DNA from: Mycolicibacterium fallax
GTDB taxonomy: Bacteria > Actinomycetota > Actinomycetes > Mycobacteriales > Mycobacteriaceae
Reading direction: 5' to 3'
Length of the DNA stretch: 64,000 nucleotides
Assembly: GCF_010726955.1 (NCBI RefSeq)
Contig: NZ_AP022603.1
Location: 2,356,001 to 2,420,000, forward strand
The notes below the pieces were generated by a model. It did no database searches, had not been told where the DNA came from, and saw nothing but the letters and a program-made list of their open reading frames with translations. Below, piece by piece: positions 9,240 to 19,702 of this stretch. Within the stretch, counting starts at the first letter, position 1. Each line of letters starts with the position of its first letter. Made by a program: the position numbers and the translations under genes.

Positions 9240-9842
9240 TCAGCTACCCGCGAGTGGCCGGCAGCCGGGCGGCGGACAGCCGGCCAGTACCGCCGCCGCG
9301 GCGACGATCGCGCTGCCCAGCAGCAACCCGCCGACGGTGTCGGTGAAGTAGTGGTAGGTCAACGATTGACCGAGCATCCCCCACACCGTCAGCACCCCGG
9401 CGGCGATCACCGCCCAGGTTTTCCAGGCGGCCAGCAGCACCAGCATCCCGAGGACCACCACCAGCACGGTGGTGTGACCGCTGGGATAGGCCCAGGTCCC
9501 GCCCTTGGTGCGGCCGAAGAGTTGCTTGCAGGCCGGCACCAGCAGCGTCGTCACCGGGACGGTGACCAGGGCGACCAGTGCCAGCCGGGTGCGCTGCTGC
9601 CACAGCGCGATGCCGACACCGACGGCCCAGGCCACCGTCACCACCCGGGCGTCGGAGACGAACAGCAGCACCAGCCGCCAGTCGTAGATCGCGGTGTTGT
9701 CCCGCAGGAAGTACCGGTCCACCCGGGTCGAGCCGGTCCCGACGACGCGGGCCAGCCCCGCCATGGCGAGCAGACCGAGCACCGGCCACCAGCGAAAGAG
9801 CAGCTGCAGGGGCCGCCACGCCGCCGACGCACGTTGGGCCAA
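9240..9842 (-). CDS. PAP2-family membrane phosphatase
   Basis: From a TTG at 9842 the protein is 200 residues. A CTG at 9851 that would overlap the upstream stop is an alternative, and the longer frame to 9953 is antisense-like sequence inside the DinB gene. The three phosphatase motifs are visible: KQLFGRTKGG (KxxxxxxRP-like, with K in place of the usual P), PSGH, and YHYFTDTVGG, a variant of the usual SRxxxxxHxxxD block. Hydrophobic helices surround them. The family dephosphorylates lipid phosphates such as undecaprenyl diphosphate; the substrate here is not known. It begins five bases after the DinB-like gene. Confidence 0.85.
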   Translation of the reverse strand: MAQRASAAWRPLQLLFRWWPVLGLLAMAGLARVVGTGSTRVDRYFLRDNTAIYDWRLVLLFVSDARVVTVAWAVGVGIALWQQRTRLALVALVTVPVTTLLVPACKQLFGRTKGGTWAYPSGHTTVLVVVLGMLVLLAAWKTWAVIAAGVLTVWGMLGQSLTYHYFTDTVGGLLLGSAIVAAAAVLAGCPPPGCRPLAGS

Positions 9843-9847
9843 GGGGG

Positions 9848-10363
9848 TCAGCCGTCGATCAGGCCGCGCAGGTAGGCGGCCTGCCCGAGATGCTGCGCGC
9901 AGTCGTCGATGATGCTGACCAGCCGCACCGACGCGGTCACCGGCGGGGTCCACCGGGTGTCGACGATGCGGGACAGTTCCTCGGTGGTCACCGAGGCGAT
10001 GTACTCCAGGGTGACCCGGTGCACCGCGCGGTAGTAGCCGGCCAGCAGCTCCGCGGACGCGCGCACCTTGCCGGCGTCCTCCGGGCTCTGCCCGTAGCCG
10101 GTCTCCTCGGGCGCCAGGCCCAGGGCGAAGCGGTCCACCCAGCCGTCGCGCAGCCAGACCTGCTCGATCCCGGCGATGTCGCAGAGCTGGACGTCCTGCA
10201 CCCGGGCGCTGTGCCAGATCAGCCAGGCGATGCTGTTGGCCCGCGGGCCCGGCCGGTGCGCGGCCTGCTCGTCGGACAGGCCGTCGGTCAGGGCGTCCAC
10301 GTGCTCGATCAGGCGGGTGAATGCGTCGCGCAGGATCTCCCGGGCGGCCTGGGCTTGCGACAT
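9848..10363 (-). CDS. DinB/DUF664 family putative metal-dependent protein
   Basis: The 171-residue protein has a four-helix pattern and the DinB/mycothiol-transferase-like arrangement of histidines: one in WLIWHSARVQDV near residue 60 and one in DDCAQHLGQAAYLRG near the C-terminus. Family members bind divalent metal with a His triad and some are thiol (mycothiol, bacillithiol) transferases. The substrate here is unknown. The start is the ATG at 10363, 19 bp after the stop of the TIR-WD40 gene, and it reads into the PAP2 gene with a 5-bp gap. Confidence 0.8.
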   Translation of the reverse strand: MSQAQAAREILRDAFTRLIEHVDALTDGLSDEQAAHRPGPRANSIAWLIWHSARVQDVQLCDIAGIEQVWLRDGWVDRFALGLAPEETGYGQSPEDAGKVRASAELLAGYYRAVHRVTLEYIASVTTEELSRIVDTRWTPPVTASVRLVSIIDDCAQHLGQAAYLRGLIDG

Positions 10364-10382
10364 GGCGCCGACGCTACACCGG

Positions 10383-13096
10383 TCACCCGATCGGCAACCC
10401 CGGACAGCCGGGAAGGTAGCCGATGTCCGGGGACACCCACTCATCCCACTGCTCCCTGCTCATATTTATGGTGAGCTTGTCGCACAGCGCCCGCGGCGCG
10501 GCGGTCATCGGCCAGGACCGCACGGTGCCGTCGTCGGATGCCGACAACAGCGCCCCGCCGTTGGGGGTGAAGGCGACCGTCGTCACCCGACCCCGATGTC
10601 CGACAAGGGGATCCATCAGCGCGGTGGCCGTGCTGACATCCCACACCCGCACCGTGCCGTCGGCGCCGCCGGAGGCCAGCAGTTCACCGTCGGGGCTGAA
10701 GGCGACGCTCCAGATCAGGCCGGTACGACCGAAGACCGGGCCCGGTTCTGCACTGTCCACATCCCAGGTCTGCACCATGCCGTTCATCCCGGCCCCGACG
10801 ACCGTGCGGCCATCCGGGCTGAAACCGACCGCCAGCGAGTTCTCCTGGGTGAACGGGCCCACCAACGGTTCGCCGACCGGCTCCGCGGTCTCGGCGTCCC
10901 AGAGCCGCTCCGAACCGTCGAAGCCGGTCGAGGCCAGGAGCCCCCCATCGGGACTGAAGGCCAGCGCGGTGACCGTGCTGGGGTGAGCGGGGAAGGCATG
11001 CAACCGTTTCGGTGCATCGCGGACATCCCAGATCTCGATGAACCCGGCCGCCCCGGCGGCGGCGATGAGGTCGCCGCCGGGGCTGAAGACCGCCGCCCAC
11101 AACGGCTTCCCGGGCCGGGGCGGCAGGGTCTGGACCGCGCCGTCGGCCGCATCCCAGATCCGGAAGGAGCCGTCGAAACCGGCCGCCGCGATCCGATGAC
11201 CATCGGGCGAAAACGACAGCTCACCCACCTCTTTGGTGTGTCCGGTCAGCGCGGGACCCACCCGATTCCCCTCGGCGTCCCAGCGCGCCACGATGCCATC
11301 GCCGGCCCCGGTCACCAGCTGCTCACCATCGGGGCTGATCGCCAGGGCGGTCAGCGGGACCTCGGCGCGGATGATCGGCGACGTTGCGCGCGGATTCCAG
11401 ATCCGGATCGACATGTCGTCGGCGCCGCTGACCAGGCGGCCGTCCGGCAGGAATGCCAGAGCCCGCACGGTGGCGGTGTGGCCGGCCATCGGCTCACCCA
11501 ACGGTTGCTGCGTTGCGGTGTCCCAACGGTGCACCAGATGGTCCTCGCCGGCAACGGCGAGTGACGCACCATCGGGGCCGAAGGCAACGCTGGTCAGCAT
11601 CTCCGGCCCGGAGGTCATCGGCTCACCGATCGGGGCTCCGGTGGTGCCGTCCCACAACCGGACCGTGCCGGCACCGCCGGCGCTCGCCAGCCGATCGCCG
11701 TCGGGGCCGAACGCCAACCCATCACCGGCTCCCCACCGTTGCCGGTGTCGGCCAGCGGGTTGAGGTCGCGGTCCCAGATGCGGATGACGCCGTCGGTACC
11801 GGCGGCGGCCAGCCGGCGCCGGTCCGGGCTGAACACCACGGCCCGCACCACCGGGGCACCGGTGCGGGCGGCGCGGAGCTGCCTCCCGGTCTCGGCGTCC
11901 CACAGCCGCAGCTCGCCGTCGGAGTCGCCGGTGGCCAGCCTGCGGCCGTCGGGGCTGTAGGTCACGCTGATGACCTGGGCGTTGACGGCCAGCAGCGGGT
12001 CGGCCGGCAGTTCGCCGGAGTCCGCGTCGACGATCCGCACGGTCCCGTCGGCACCGCTGCTGGCGATCCGGCGCCCATCGGGCCCGAAGGCGACCGATCC
12101 GATCGCCTTGGCGTGCTCGGCCACCGGTGGCGCCACCGGATCTCCGGTGGCGGTATCCCAGACCCGCAGTTGCCCCGCGCTGTCACCGACGGCCAGCCGG
12201 CGCCCGTCCGGACTGACCGCGACGGCGTTGACCGCGGGGCATTCGCAGAAGATGAGCTTCTCGGTGTCGGCCCGACGGGCCAGCGCGTTGCGGGTCGGCC
12301 CGGTCGAGGTCTGCGGATCGAGGTTTTCGGCGGCCAGGATCTGTTGGAAGGCACGGAAATCCGAGCCGGGCAGAGTGCCGGCCAGCATGCCCTGGGCCTC
12401 GGCGGTCAGCTTCCGGGCGACGGCCACCCGCATGTTGTGCTCGGCCTGGCGCTGGGCGAGGGCCGCGATACCCGCGGCGACCGTGGCCGCCACCGTCAGC
12501 ATCGCCAGCCCGGCGACCGCGGCCCGGCGCAGGCGCCGGAACCGACGCTGCTCACGCAGGTCTTCCCCGGCCAACTCGTATTTCGATCTGCCGTGGATGG
12601 GGGCCGCCAGATCGGTCAGCCGGTCCCGGAATCCGGCCTCGGCGGGATCCCACGGCGCGTCGCCGGACAGGTCGACGAACAGCGGTTCGGCCCCCAGCGT
12701 CGCGGCCCGGGTGAGTATCGGCAGTGCCGCATCGGAGGCCTCCGGGTCGAAGCGGCCGGTGGACTCGTCCCACACCAGGGTGCCGCCGACCAACGCGAAG
12801 ATGATCTGCGCCGGGCCGCGTCGGTCCAACCAGTACTCGACCTCGCGACTGACCCAGTGCGAGGTGACCGCCCGCGGAGACAGCAGCACGACCAGGTAGC
12901 GCGCGGAGTCCATCGCCTCGCGCACCCGGCCCCACAGGTCCGGGTTGGCGCTCAGGTCGGTGGCGTCGCGGAACACCCGCAGTGCATGCAACCGGCCCGC
13001 CCGCCGCCCGATCCGGTGCAGTCCGCGCTGGATGCCCGCGGCCGCGGCGGCATCGGCATGACTGTAGGACAGAAATGCGTCGTAGGCATCGGCCAC
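10383..13096 (-). pseudogene. TIR-TM-WD40 (two propellers) protein, interrupted by a one-base frameshift
   Basis: Frame 1 runs from GTG 13096 to 11615 and frame 2 continues to the stop at 10383; together they make about 904 residues. Residues 7-100 are a TIR-like domain (AFLSYSHAD; then SHWVSREVE with Trp81 and Glu85 in the SxW-x3-E spacing of NAD-cleaving TIRs). A transmembrane helix lies at ~191-213. Fourteen WD40 blades follow, each with an xPDG...WD pattern, enough for two seven-bladed propellers. The frame changes after blade 4, at 11711-11740: restoring one base near the AACCC at 11716-11720 joins EPVMG to LAFGPDG perfectly. Everything else is intact, so this is either a recent mutation or a sequencing error. 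Intact relatives are thought to be sensors, possibly in phage defence; that role is inferred. Confidence 0.85.
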
Positions 13097-13151
13097 CGGT
13101 TCACCCCCGAAACCAGGTTCGCCCCGCGCGTGCGGTTGCGCACGAAAATCG

Positions 13152-13184
13152 AAAAAACCCGGCCTGCCGAAGCAGACCGGGTTT
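13152..13184 (-). terminator. Rho-independent terminator of groEL2
   Basis: AAACCCGG (13155-13162) and CTGC (13164-13167) pair with GCAG (13172-13175) and CCGGGTTT (13177-13184) around a CGAA loop. On the minus strand this is a strong stem followed by six Ts (13152-13157), 15 bp after the groEL2 stop. It should insulate the downstream TIR gene from groEL2 transcription. Confidence 0.93.
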
Positions 13185-13198
13185 CCTCGAGTTCGAAC

Positions 13199-14857
<1,659 letters not shown>

Positions 14858-14933
14858 TTACTTACGCTGGCCGGGTGCAGTGCCCGCGACGGACGGCCGT
14901 GGGCTAACGGAAGCCCTGCCTCACCGTCCCGAC

Positions 14934-14960
14934 CTGGCACTCACCGGTCGTGAGTGCCAA
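14934..14960. promoter_or_regulatory. CIRCE operator 1 (HrcA site) of groEL2
   Basis: CTGGCACTC (14934-14942), nine bases, then GAGTGCCAA (14952-14960) form the inverted repeat GCACTC-N9-GAGTGC of CIRCE with two G/C changes at the outer arm. It sits at about the expected transcription start of the promoter at 14966-14994. Confidence 0.88.
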
Positions 14961-14965
14961 CAGCA

Positions 14966-14994
14966 TTCTTAGCACTCGACATAAGAGAGTGCAA
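14966..14994 (-). promoter_or_regulatory. Predicted housekeeping-type promoter of groEL2
   Basis: On the minus strand TTGCAC (14989-14994) and TAAGAA (14966-14971) are separated by exactly 17 bases, a good -35/-10 pair. The pair is embedded in CIRCE operator 2. The predicted transcript has a leader of about 130 bases. Confidence 0.7.
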
Positions 14995-14995
14995 G
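14969..14995. promoter_or_regulatory. CIRCE operator 2 (HrcA site) of groEL2
   Basis: TTAGCACTC (14969-14977), nine bases, then GAGTGCAAG (14987-14995). The left arm is a perfect consensus CIRCE half-site; the right arm differs at its outer bases. It covers the whole promoter, so HrcA bound here would exclude RNA polymerase. Confidence 0.92.
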
Positions 14996-15068
14996 GTCGT
15001 GCCGTCGGGTGGGCGCCGGTTTCCCTCACAGCGATACCGGGCGGCCGCCGATGCCGCCGCCGCGCTCC

Positions 15069-15160
15069 GTGCCCGCCGTCGAGCTCCGCTCAGTGCCCGT
15101 TCGAGCTGCGCTCAGTGCCCGCCGTCGAGCTCCGCTCAGTGCCCGTTCGAGAACACCAGC
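15069..15160. repeat. 46-bp tandem repeat, two copies
   Basis: GTGCCCG occurs at 15069, 15093, 15115 and 15139, so a 46-bp unit made of two related halves (24 and 22 bp) is duplicated. The second copy overlaps the last codons and stop of the hypothetical gene ending at 15136. The 14996-15068 stretch upstream of it holds nothing recognisable. Confidence 0.85.
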
Positions 15161-15693
15161 AGCTCGACGCGCTGCCCGGTGTCCACCACCAGCAGTGACT
15201 CGGCGTCGGTCGGGGTGCCGTGCGCGGTCGTCGCCGGCAGGGGGGACGAGCCGGCATGCGCAGTGGTCGCGGCCAGCCGGGTGGTCGGGGTGCAGTTCAG
15301 GCCGGCATTCTCGACGAAGCTCTCCACGACCTCGTCGGCGCAGCTCACCGGCCGCAGCGGCGGAAAGTCCGGGTTGGCGGCGGCCACCGCGGCCGAGGTC
15401 GCGTCGAAGTCGGCCGGGGCGCCGTAGCGGACCCAGTAGCTGTCGGCGCCGGTGAACACCAGGTAGCCGGTCGCGTCGGCGAACTCAAAACCGTCCGGGA
15501 CGGTGACGCCGCGGCGTTCCAGCGCCGTCGCGGCGTCCTGCCGGTCCATCGGCTGAAAGCCCCTGTCCTCGGTGCCGCCGAAACCCGCCAGCACCCCCCA
15601 GGCGAACAGCCCGATGACCGCCACCCCGGCCAGCGCCGTCACCCCGGCCACCGCGATCAGCGCGATCTGCCACCAGCGCAGCCGTGTCCTCAT
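15136..15693 (-). CDS. Hypothetical membrane-anchored protein
   Basis: The 185-residue protein starts MRTRLRWWQIALIAVAGV with one N-terminal transmembrane helix (~residues 8-37), so the remainder is probably outside the membrane. The exported part has a two-cysteine pattern (SCADEV and LNCTPT) that could form a disulfide. No family was recognised. The last codons lie inside a tandem repeat, so the C-terminus may vary between strains. It is divergent from the PE-PPE-domain hydrolase gene. Confidence 0.7.
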   Translation of the reverse strand: MRTRLRWWQIALIAVAGVTALAGVAVIGLFAWGVLAGFGGTEDRGFQPMDRQDAATALERRGVTVPDGFEFADATGYLVFTGADSYWVRYGAPADFDATSAAVAAANPDFPPLRPVSCADEVVESFVENAGLNCTPTTRLAATTAHAGSSPLPATTAHGTPTDAESLLVVDTGQRVELLVFSNGH

Positions 15694-15888
15694 GGTCTCC
15701 AGGCTAGGTGGACCCGGCGGTGGTCGGGCACGGGAATTCCGGTGTCATAGCGACGAATCCCGGCCAAACGGACCCCGAGCGCACCCTTCCGACACGCCGC
15801 ATCCGGGCGTACCGTTCTGCACATCCGGAGATCGCGTCGAGAGTCCCGGGCGGCCGGTCCCGGGCGGAACGGCGTCAAGGAGACCGGC

Positions 15889-17013
15889 ATGTTCGGTACC
15901 CGCACACTCATCCCCGCGGCGCTCGCCGCGGCCCTGCTGGTACCGCTCGCCCCGGCCGGTCACGCCGAGCAGGCCGTGCTGATCCCGGGGGCGACGGTGC
16001 TCAAACCGATCAACCCGCTGTACCCGCTCGTCGCCACCAGCTACCCGGCGATCGGCCTGCACTTCCACAGCGATCCGGACCCCCAACTGGTCGACTACTC
16101 CCAGGAGGCGCTGGCCGCCGATTTCGCGCTGCGCGACGGCCTGGCCCGGTCCAACGCCACGCTGCGCCAGGCCCGCAGCACCGCAGCCGAGACCGACGGC
16201 AAGGTGGTGGTCATCGGCGAATCGATGGGCTCGATGGTCGCCGCGAGGTTGGCTGCCGACCTGGAGCACCAACCCGACGCCCCCGACCCGGCGGACATCC
16301 GGTTCGTCCTGATCGCCCCGCCGGAGGCCGGTGTCGCCGAGTACTTCCCGGCGGGCACCTTCATTCCGGTGCTGAACTACCGGGTCAGTCGCATTCCGGA
16401 GACGCCCTACGACACCACCCTGGTCATCGGGGAGTACGACGGCTGGTCCGATCCGCCCGATCGGCCATGGAATCTGCTGGCTTCGGCCAACGCGCTGCTG
16501 GGCATTGCCTACGTGCACGGCCCCCCGGTGGCGGCGACCGACCTGTCGACCGTGCCCGCCGACCACATCAGCACCGCGACCAACACCAAGGGCGGCACGG
16601 TCACCACGGTTCTCGCGCCGACGCGCAACCTCCCGCTGACCCAACCGCTGCGCGACCTCGGGGTGCCCGGGGCGCTGGTGGACCGGGCCGATCGGGTGCT
16701 GCGCCCGGTCATCGACTCCGGCTACCGCCGCCACGACCGGCCCGGCGACACTCGCCCGTACCTGTACGACGGTCAGATCCGCCGCGACGCCGCGGCGACG
16801 AACCCGCTTCGGCAGCTACGCTCAGCCACCGACGATCCGGCCGCCGACAAGCAAGCCGCCGAACCGGCCGCCGAACCCCGCGCGCTGGTCCGGCGCATCC
16901 GGGCCGGGCTGCGCGAGAAGGTCACCGCCGGCCTTCAGCCGTCGCCCCGCAAACCCGCCGGACCGCAGCCGGCGAGCCGGCCGGCCGACGGCGGCGACGG
17001 CACGCCGTCCTGA
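15889..17013 (+). CDS. Secreted PE-PPE-domain serine hydrolase (no PE/PPE domain attached)
   Basis: The 374-residue protein has a signal peptide ending near AGHA-EQ (about residue 26). The body resembles the PE-PPE C-terminal domain, an alpha/beta hydrolase, with the nucleophile elbow GESMGS (Ser112). Further landmarks are IGEYDGWSDPPDRPWN and DHISTATN. The last ~90 residues are Pro/Ala/Arg-rich and probably disordered. Family members studied elsewhere are esterases or act on trehalose mycolates; the substrate here is unknown. AAGGAG lies a few bases before the ATG at 15889. Confidence 0.85.
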   Translation: MFGTRTLIPAALAAALLVPLAPAGHAEQAVLIPGATVLKPINPLYPLVATSYPAIGLHFHSDPDPQLVDYSQEALAADFALRDGLARSNATLRQARSTAAETDGKVVVIGESMGSMVAARLAADLEHQPDAPDPADIRFVLIAPPEAGVAEYFPAGTFIPVLNYRVSRIPETPYDTTLVIGEYDGWSDPPDRPWNLLASANALLGIAYVHGPPVAATDLSTVPADHISTATNTKGGTVTTVLAPTRNLPLTQPLRDLGVPGALVDRADRVLRPVIDSGYRRHDRPGDTRPYLYDGQIRRDAAATNPLRQLRSATDDPAADKQAAEPAAEPRALVRRIRAGLREKVTAGLQPSPRKPAGPQPASRPADGGDGTPS

Positions 17014-17115
17014 CGCCGCTTCGACGCTCCCGGGTTCCCGCAGGACACGCCGCGACGATATGCGTGCGGCCAAATCGCTGCCCTAGACTGCAACCCGATC
17101 GATTGGAGTCTTCGG

Positions 17116-18822
17116 GTGCCGGCTGACATAGCGCCCAGCACCCAGAGTCTGCGGGGCTGGCAGCGACGGGCGCTGGTCAAATACCTGGCCGCCAAGCCAC
17201 GTGATTTCCTGGCCGTGGCGACCCCCGGCGCAGGTAAGACCACCTTCGCCCTGCGGATCGCCGCCGAACTGCTGGCCGAGCGGACCGTCGAGACCGTCAC
17301 CATCGTGGTGCCCACCGAACACCTGAAGGTGCAGTGGGCACAAGCCGCGGCCCGGATGGGCATCGCGCTGGACCCGCGGTTCTCCAACTCGAACTCGCAG
17401 ACCTCCTCGGACTACCACGGCGTCGTCGTCACCTACGCCCAGGTCGCCAGCCATCCGGCCCGGCACCGGGTGCGCACCGAGAACCGCAAGACCCTGGTCA
17501 TCTTCGACGAGATCCACCACGGCGGGGACGCCAAGAGCTGGGGCGAGGCGATCCGGGAGGCCTTCGACGACGCCGCCCGCCGGCTGGCCCTGACCGGTAC
17601 CCCGTTCCGCAGCGACGACAGCCCGATCCCGTTCGTCGACTACGAACCCGACAACGCCGGGTTCCTGCGGTCCAAGGCCGACCACGTCTACGGCTACTCC
17701 GACGCGCTGGCCGACGGGGTGGTCCGCCCGGTGGTGTTCCTGGCGTACTCCGGGGAGGCCCGCTGGCGGGACTCGGCCGGCGAGGAGTACGCCGCCCGGC
17801 TCGGCGAGCCGCTGAGCGCCGAGCACACCGCGCGGGCCTGGCGCACCGCGCTGGACCCGGCCGGCCAGTGGATGCCGGCGGTGATCGCCGCCGCCGACCG
17901 CCGGCTAACCCAGAAGCGCGAACACGTGCCCGATGCTGGCGGGATGATCCTGGCCTCGGACCAGACCGCCGCCCGGGCCTACGCGGAGTTGCTGCGCACC
18001 ATCACCGGTGAGCCGCCCGCCGTCGTGCTCTCCGACGACCCGACCGCCTCCGACCGGATCAGCGCGTTCTCCGACTCGACGTCGAAGTGGCTGGTCGCGG
18101 TGCGGATGGTGTCCGAGGGGGTGGACGTGCCCCGGCTGTCGGTCGGCGTCTACGCCACCAGCGCCTCGACGCCACTGTTCTTCGCCCAGGCGATCGGCCG
18201 GTTCGTCCGGTCCCGGCGCCAGGGCGAGACGGCCAGCATCTTCCTGCCGTCGGTGCCGAACCTGCTGCAGCTGGCCAGCGAACTGGAGGAGCAGCGCAAC
18301 CACGTCCTGGGCAAGCCGCACCGCGAATCCACCGGCGACGACGAGGATCCGCTGGACGCCGAGCTGGCCGCGCAGCGCCGCGAGGAGAAGGCCGAGGAGG
18401 AGAAGGGCTTTGAGTCCCTCGGCGCCGACGCCGAGCTCGACCAGGTGATCTTCGACGGCTCGTCGTTCGGCACCGCGACCCCCGCGGGCAGCGACGAGGA
18501 GGCCGACTACCTCGGCATCCCGGGCCTGCTGGACGCCGGCCAGATGCGCGACCTGCTGTCCCGGCGCCAGGACGAGCAGCTGCAGAAGCGCACCGCCTCC
18601 GGGGAGCTGCCGAAGCTGGCGTCCACCCACGGGCAGCTGCGGGAACTGCGCCGCGAGCTCAACGCGCTGGTGTCGGCGACGCACCACAAGTCCGGCAAGC
18701 CGCACGGCTGGATCCACAACGAGCTGCGCCGGCGCTGCGGCGGACCGCCGGTGGCCGCGGCCTCCCGGGACCAGCTGGCCGCCCGGATCGAGCAGATCCG
18801 GATCCTGCACCGCGAGCTGTAA
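17116..18822 (+). CDS. Superfamily II DEAD/DEAH-box helicase
   Basis: The 568-residue protein starts at a GTG (17116). It has the Q/I region (TQSLRGWQRRAL), Walker A TPGAGKTTF near residue 40, the DEIHH motif II near residue 133, motif III LTGTPF, and the C-terminal RecA domain ending in QAIGRFVRSRRQGE (motif VI). The tail is charged and coiled-coil-like (REEKAEEEKGFE). It would translocate on or remodel nucleic acid using ATP; the partner is not known. It stands alone on this strand and converges on the cyclase gene. Confidence 0.9.
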   Translation: MPADIAPSTQSLRGWQRRALVKYLAAKPRDFLAVATPGAGKTTFALRIAAELLAERTVETVTIVVPTEHLKVQWAQAAARMGIALDPRFSNSNSQTSSDYHGVVVTYAQVASHPARHRVRTENRKTLVIFDEIHHGGDAKSWGEAIREAFDDAARRLALTGTPFRSDDSPIPFVDYEPDNAGFLRSKADHVYGYSDALADGVVRPVVFLAYSGEARWRDSAGEEYAARLGEPLSAEHTARAWRTALDPAGQWMPAVIAAADRRLTQKREHVPDAGGMILASDQTAARAYAELLRTITGEPPAVVLSDDPTASDRISAFSDSTSKWLVAVRMVSEGVDVPRLSVGVYATSASTPLFFAQAIGRFVRSRRQGETASIFLPSVPNLLQLASELEEQRNHVLGKPHRESTGDDEDPLDAELAAQRREEKAEEEKGFESLGADAELDQVIFDGSSFGTATPAGSDEEADYLGIPGLLDAGQMRDLLSRRQDEQLQKRTASGELPKLASTHGQLRELRRELNALVSATHHKSGKPHGWIHNELRRRCGGPPVAAASRDQLAARIEQIRILHREL

Positions 18823-18841
18823 CCCGCCCGCCGGGGCGGGT
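18822..18841. terminator. Hairpin between convergent helicase and cyclase genes
   Basis: ACCCGCCC (18822-18829) pairs perfectly with GGGCGGGT (18834-18841) around a GCCG loop, filling the whole space between the two stop codons. It lacks a T-run but could end or protect transcripts from both sides, as is common in high-GC bacteria. Confidence 0.6.
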
Positions 18842-19653
18842 CAGGCCGGGATCCGCACCGGGAACAGTTCGTGCTCGCCCCGGATGCCCTTGAGCTCGAC
18901 GACCCGCGGGGCCCCCAGCTCGATGTCCGGGTCGTCGACGACGGCGTCGCGGACCTCCTCGCTGATCAGGATCTCCCCGCCGGCGGCCGCCGCCGCGACC
19001 CGGGCGGCCATCGCCACATTGCGGCCGAACAGGTCGTCGCCGCGGCGCACCGAACTGCCCCGGTGCATCCCGATCCGGACCCGGATGGGTTGGCCCCGGT
19101 CCGGCTTGGCCAGCGCCCGCTGGATGTCGATGCCGCAGGCCACCGCCTGCCCCGGGTCGGCGAACGCGATCATGAAGCCGTCGCCCTGGTTCTTCACCAC
19201 GTGCCCGCGGTGCTCCTCGACCAGCCTGCTGACCAGCTTGTTGTGCCGGTCCAGGACCCTCACCCAGTCCCGGTCACCGAGGGATTCGTTGAGTTCGGTC
19301 GAGCCCTCGATGTCGGAGAACGCGATCACCACCTCACCGTCGGCGGTCAGCCGGGCCAGGTCCGGCCGCTCCACCCGGGCCCACCCGGCCAGGTCCTCGA
19401 TCGAGTTGCGCACCGTCGCCCCGATGCCCTTGGTGAGCAGCGAATCGGCGGTCTGCCACACCGTCTTGACCGCCAGCGGGGCGATCCCGATCCGACGGCG
19501 ACGACGGCGGCCCGCCGCCTCGTGGAGCTCGGTCAGCTCGGCGCGCGCGGCGGCCAACTGCCGTCGGGACACCGCCAGCAGCACCGCCAGAGTGATGATC
19601 GCGGCCAGCGCCAGCACCCCGGCCGCCGCCGCCAGCACGATTCGCTCGTCCAC
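18841..19653 (-). CDS. Membrane-anchored class III adenylate cyclase
   Basis: The 270-residue protein has a GTG start at 19653, one N-terminal transmembrane helix, a basic linker (RRRRRR near residues 50-54), and a class III cyclase domain from about residue 105. All catalytic positions are present: metal Asp114 (FSDIEGST) and Asp158 (QGDGF), adenine-selecting Lys154 and Asp207, and the transition-state pair Asn212/Arg218. It should therefore be active on ATP as a homodimer, making cAMP in the cytoplasm. It belongs to the large set of mycobacterial cyclases. No HAMP domain is obvious. Confidence 0.9.
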   Translation of the reverse strand: MDERIVLAAAAGVLALAAIITLAVLLAVSRRQLAAARAELTELHEAAGRRRRRRIGIAPLAVKTVWQTADSLLTKGIGATVRNSIEDLAGWARVERPDLARLTADGEVVIAFSDIEGSTELNESLGDRDWVRVLDRHNKLVSRLVEEHRGHVVKNQGDGFMIAFADPGQAVACGIDIQRALAKPDRGQPIRVRIGMHRGSSVRRGDDLFGRNVAMAARVAAAAAGGEILISEEVRDAVVDDPDIELGAPRVVELKGIRGEHELFPVRIPA

Positions 19654-19702
19654 GCCCCGACCCTAGGCGGTACCCGCGGTCCCGGTCCGTATGTTGAGTG
19701 CC

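Noticed and set aside
11711..11740. Programmed -1 frameshift
   Set aside because: No X-XXY-YYZ slippery heptamer or downstream pseudoknot was obvious; a one-base deletion is simpler.
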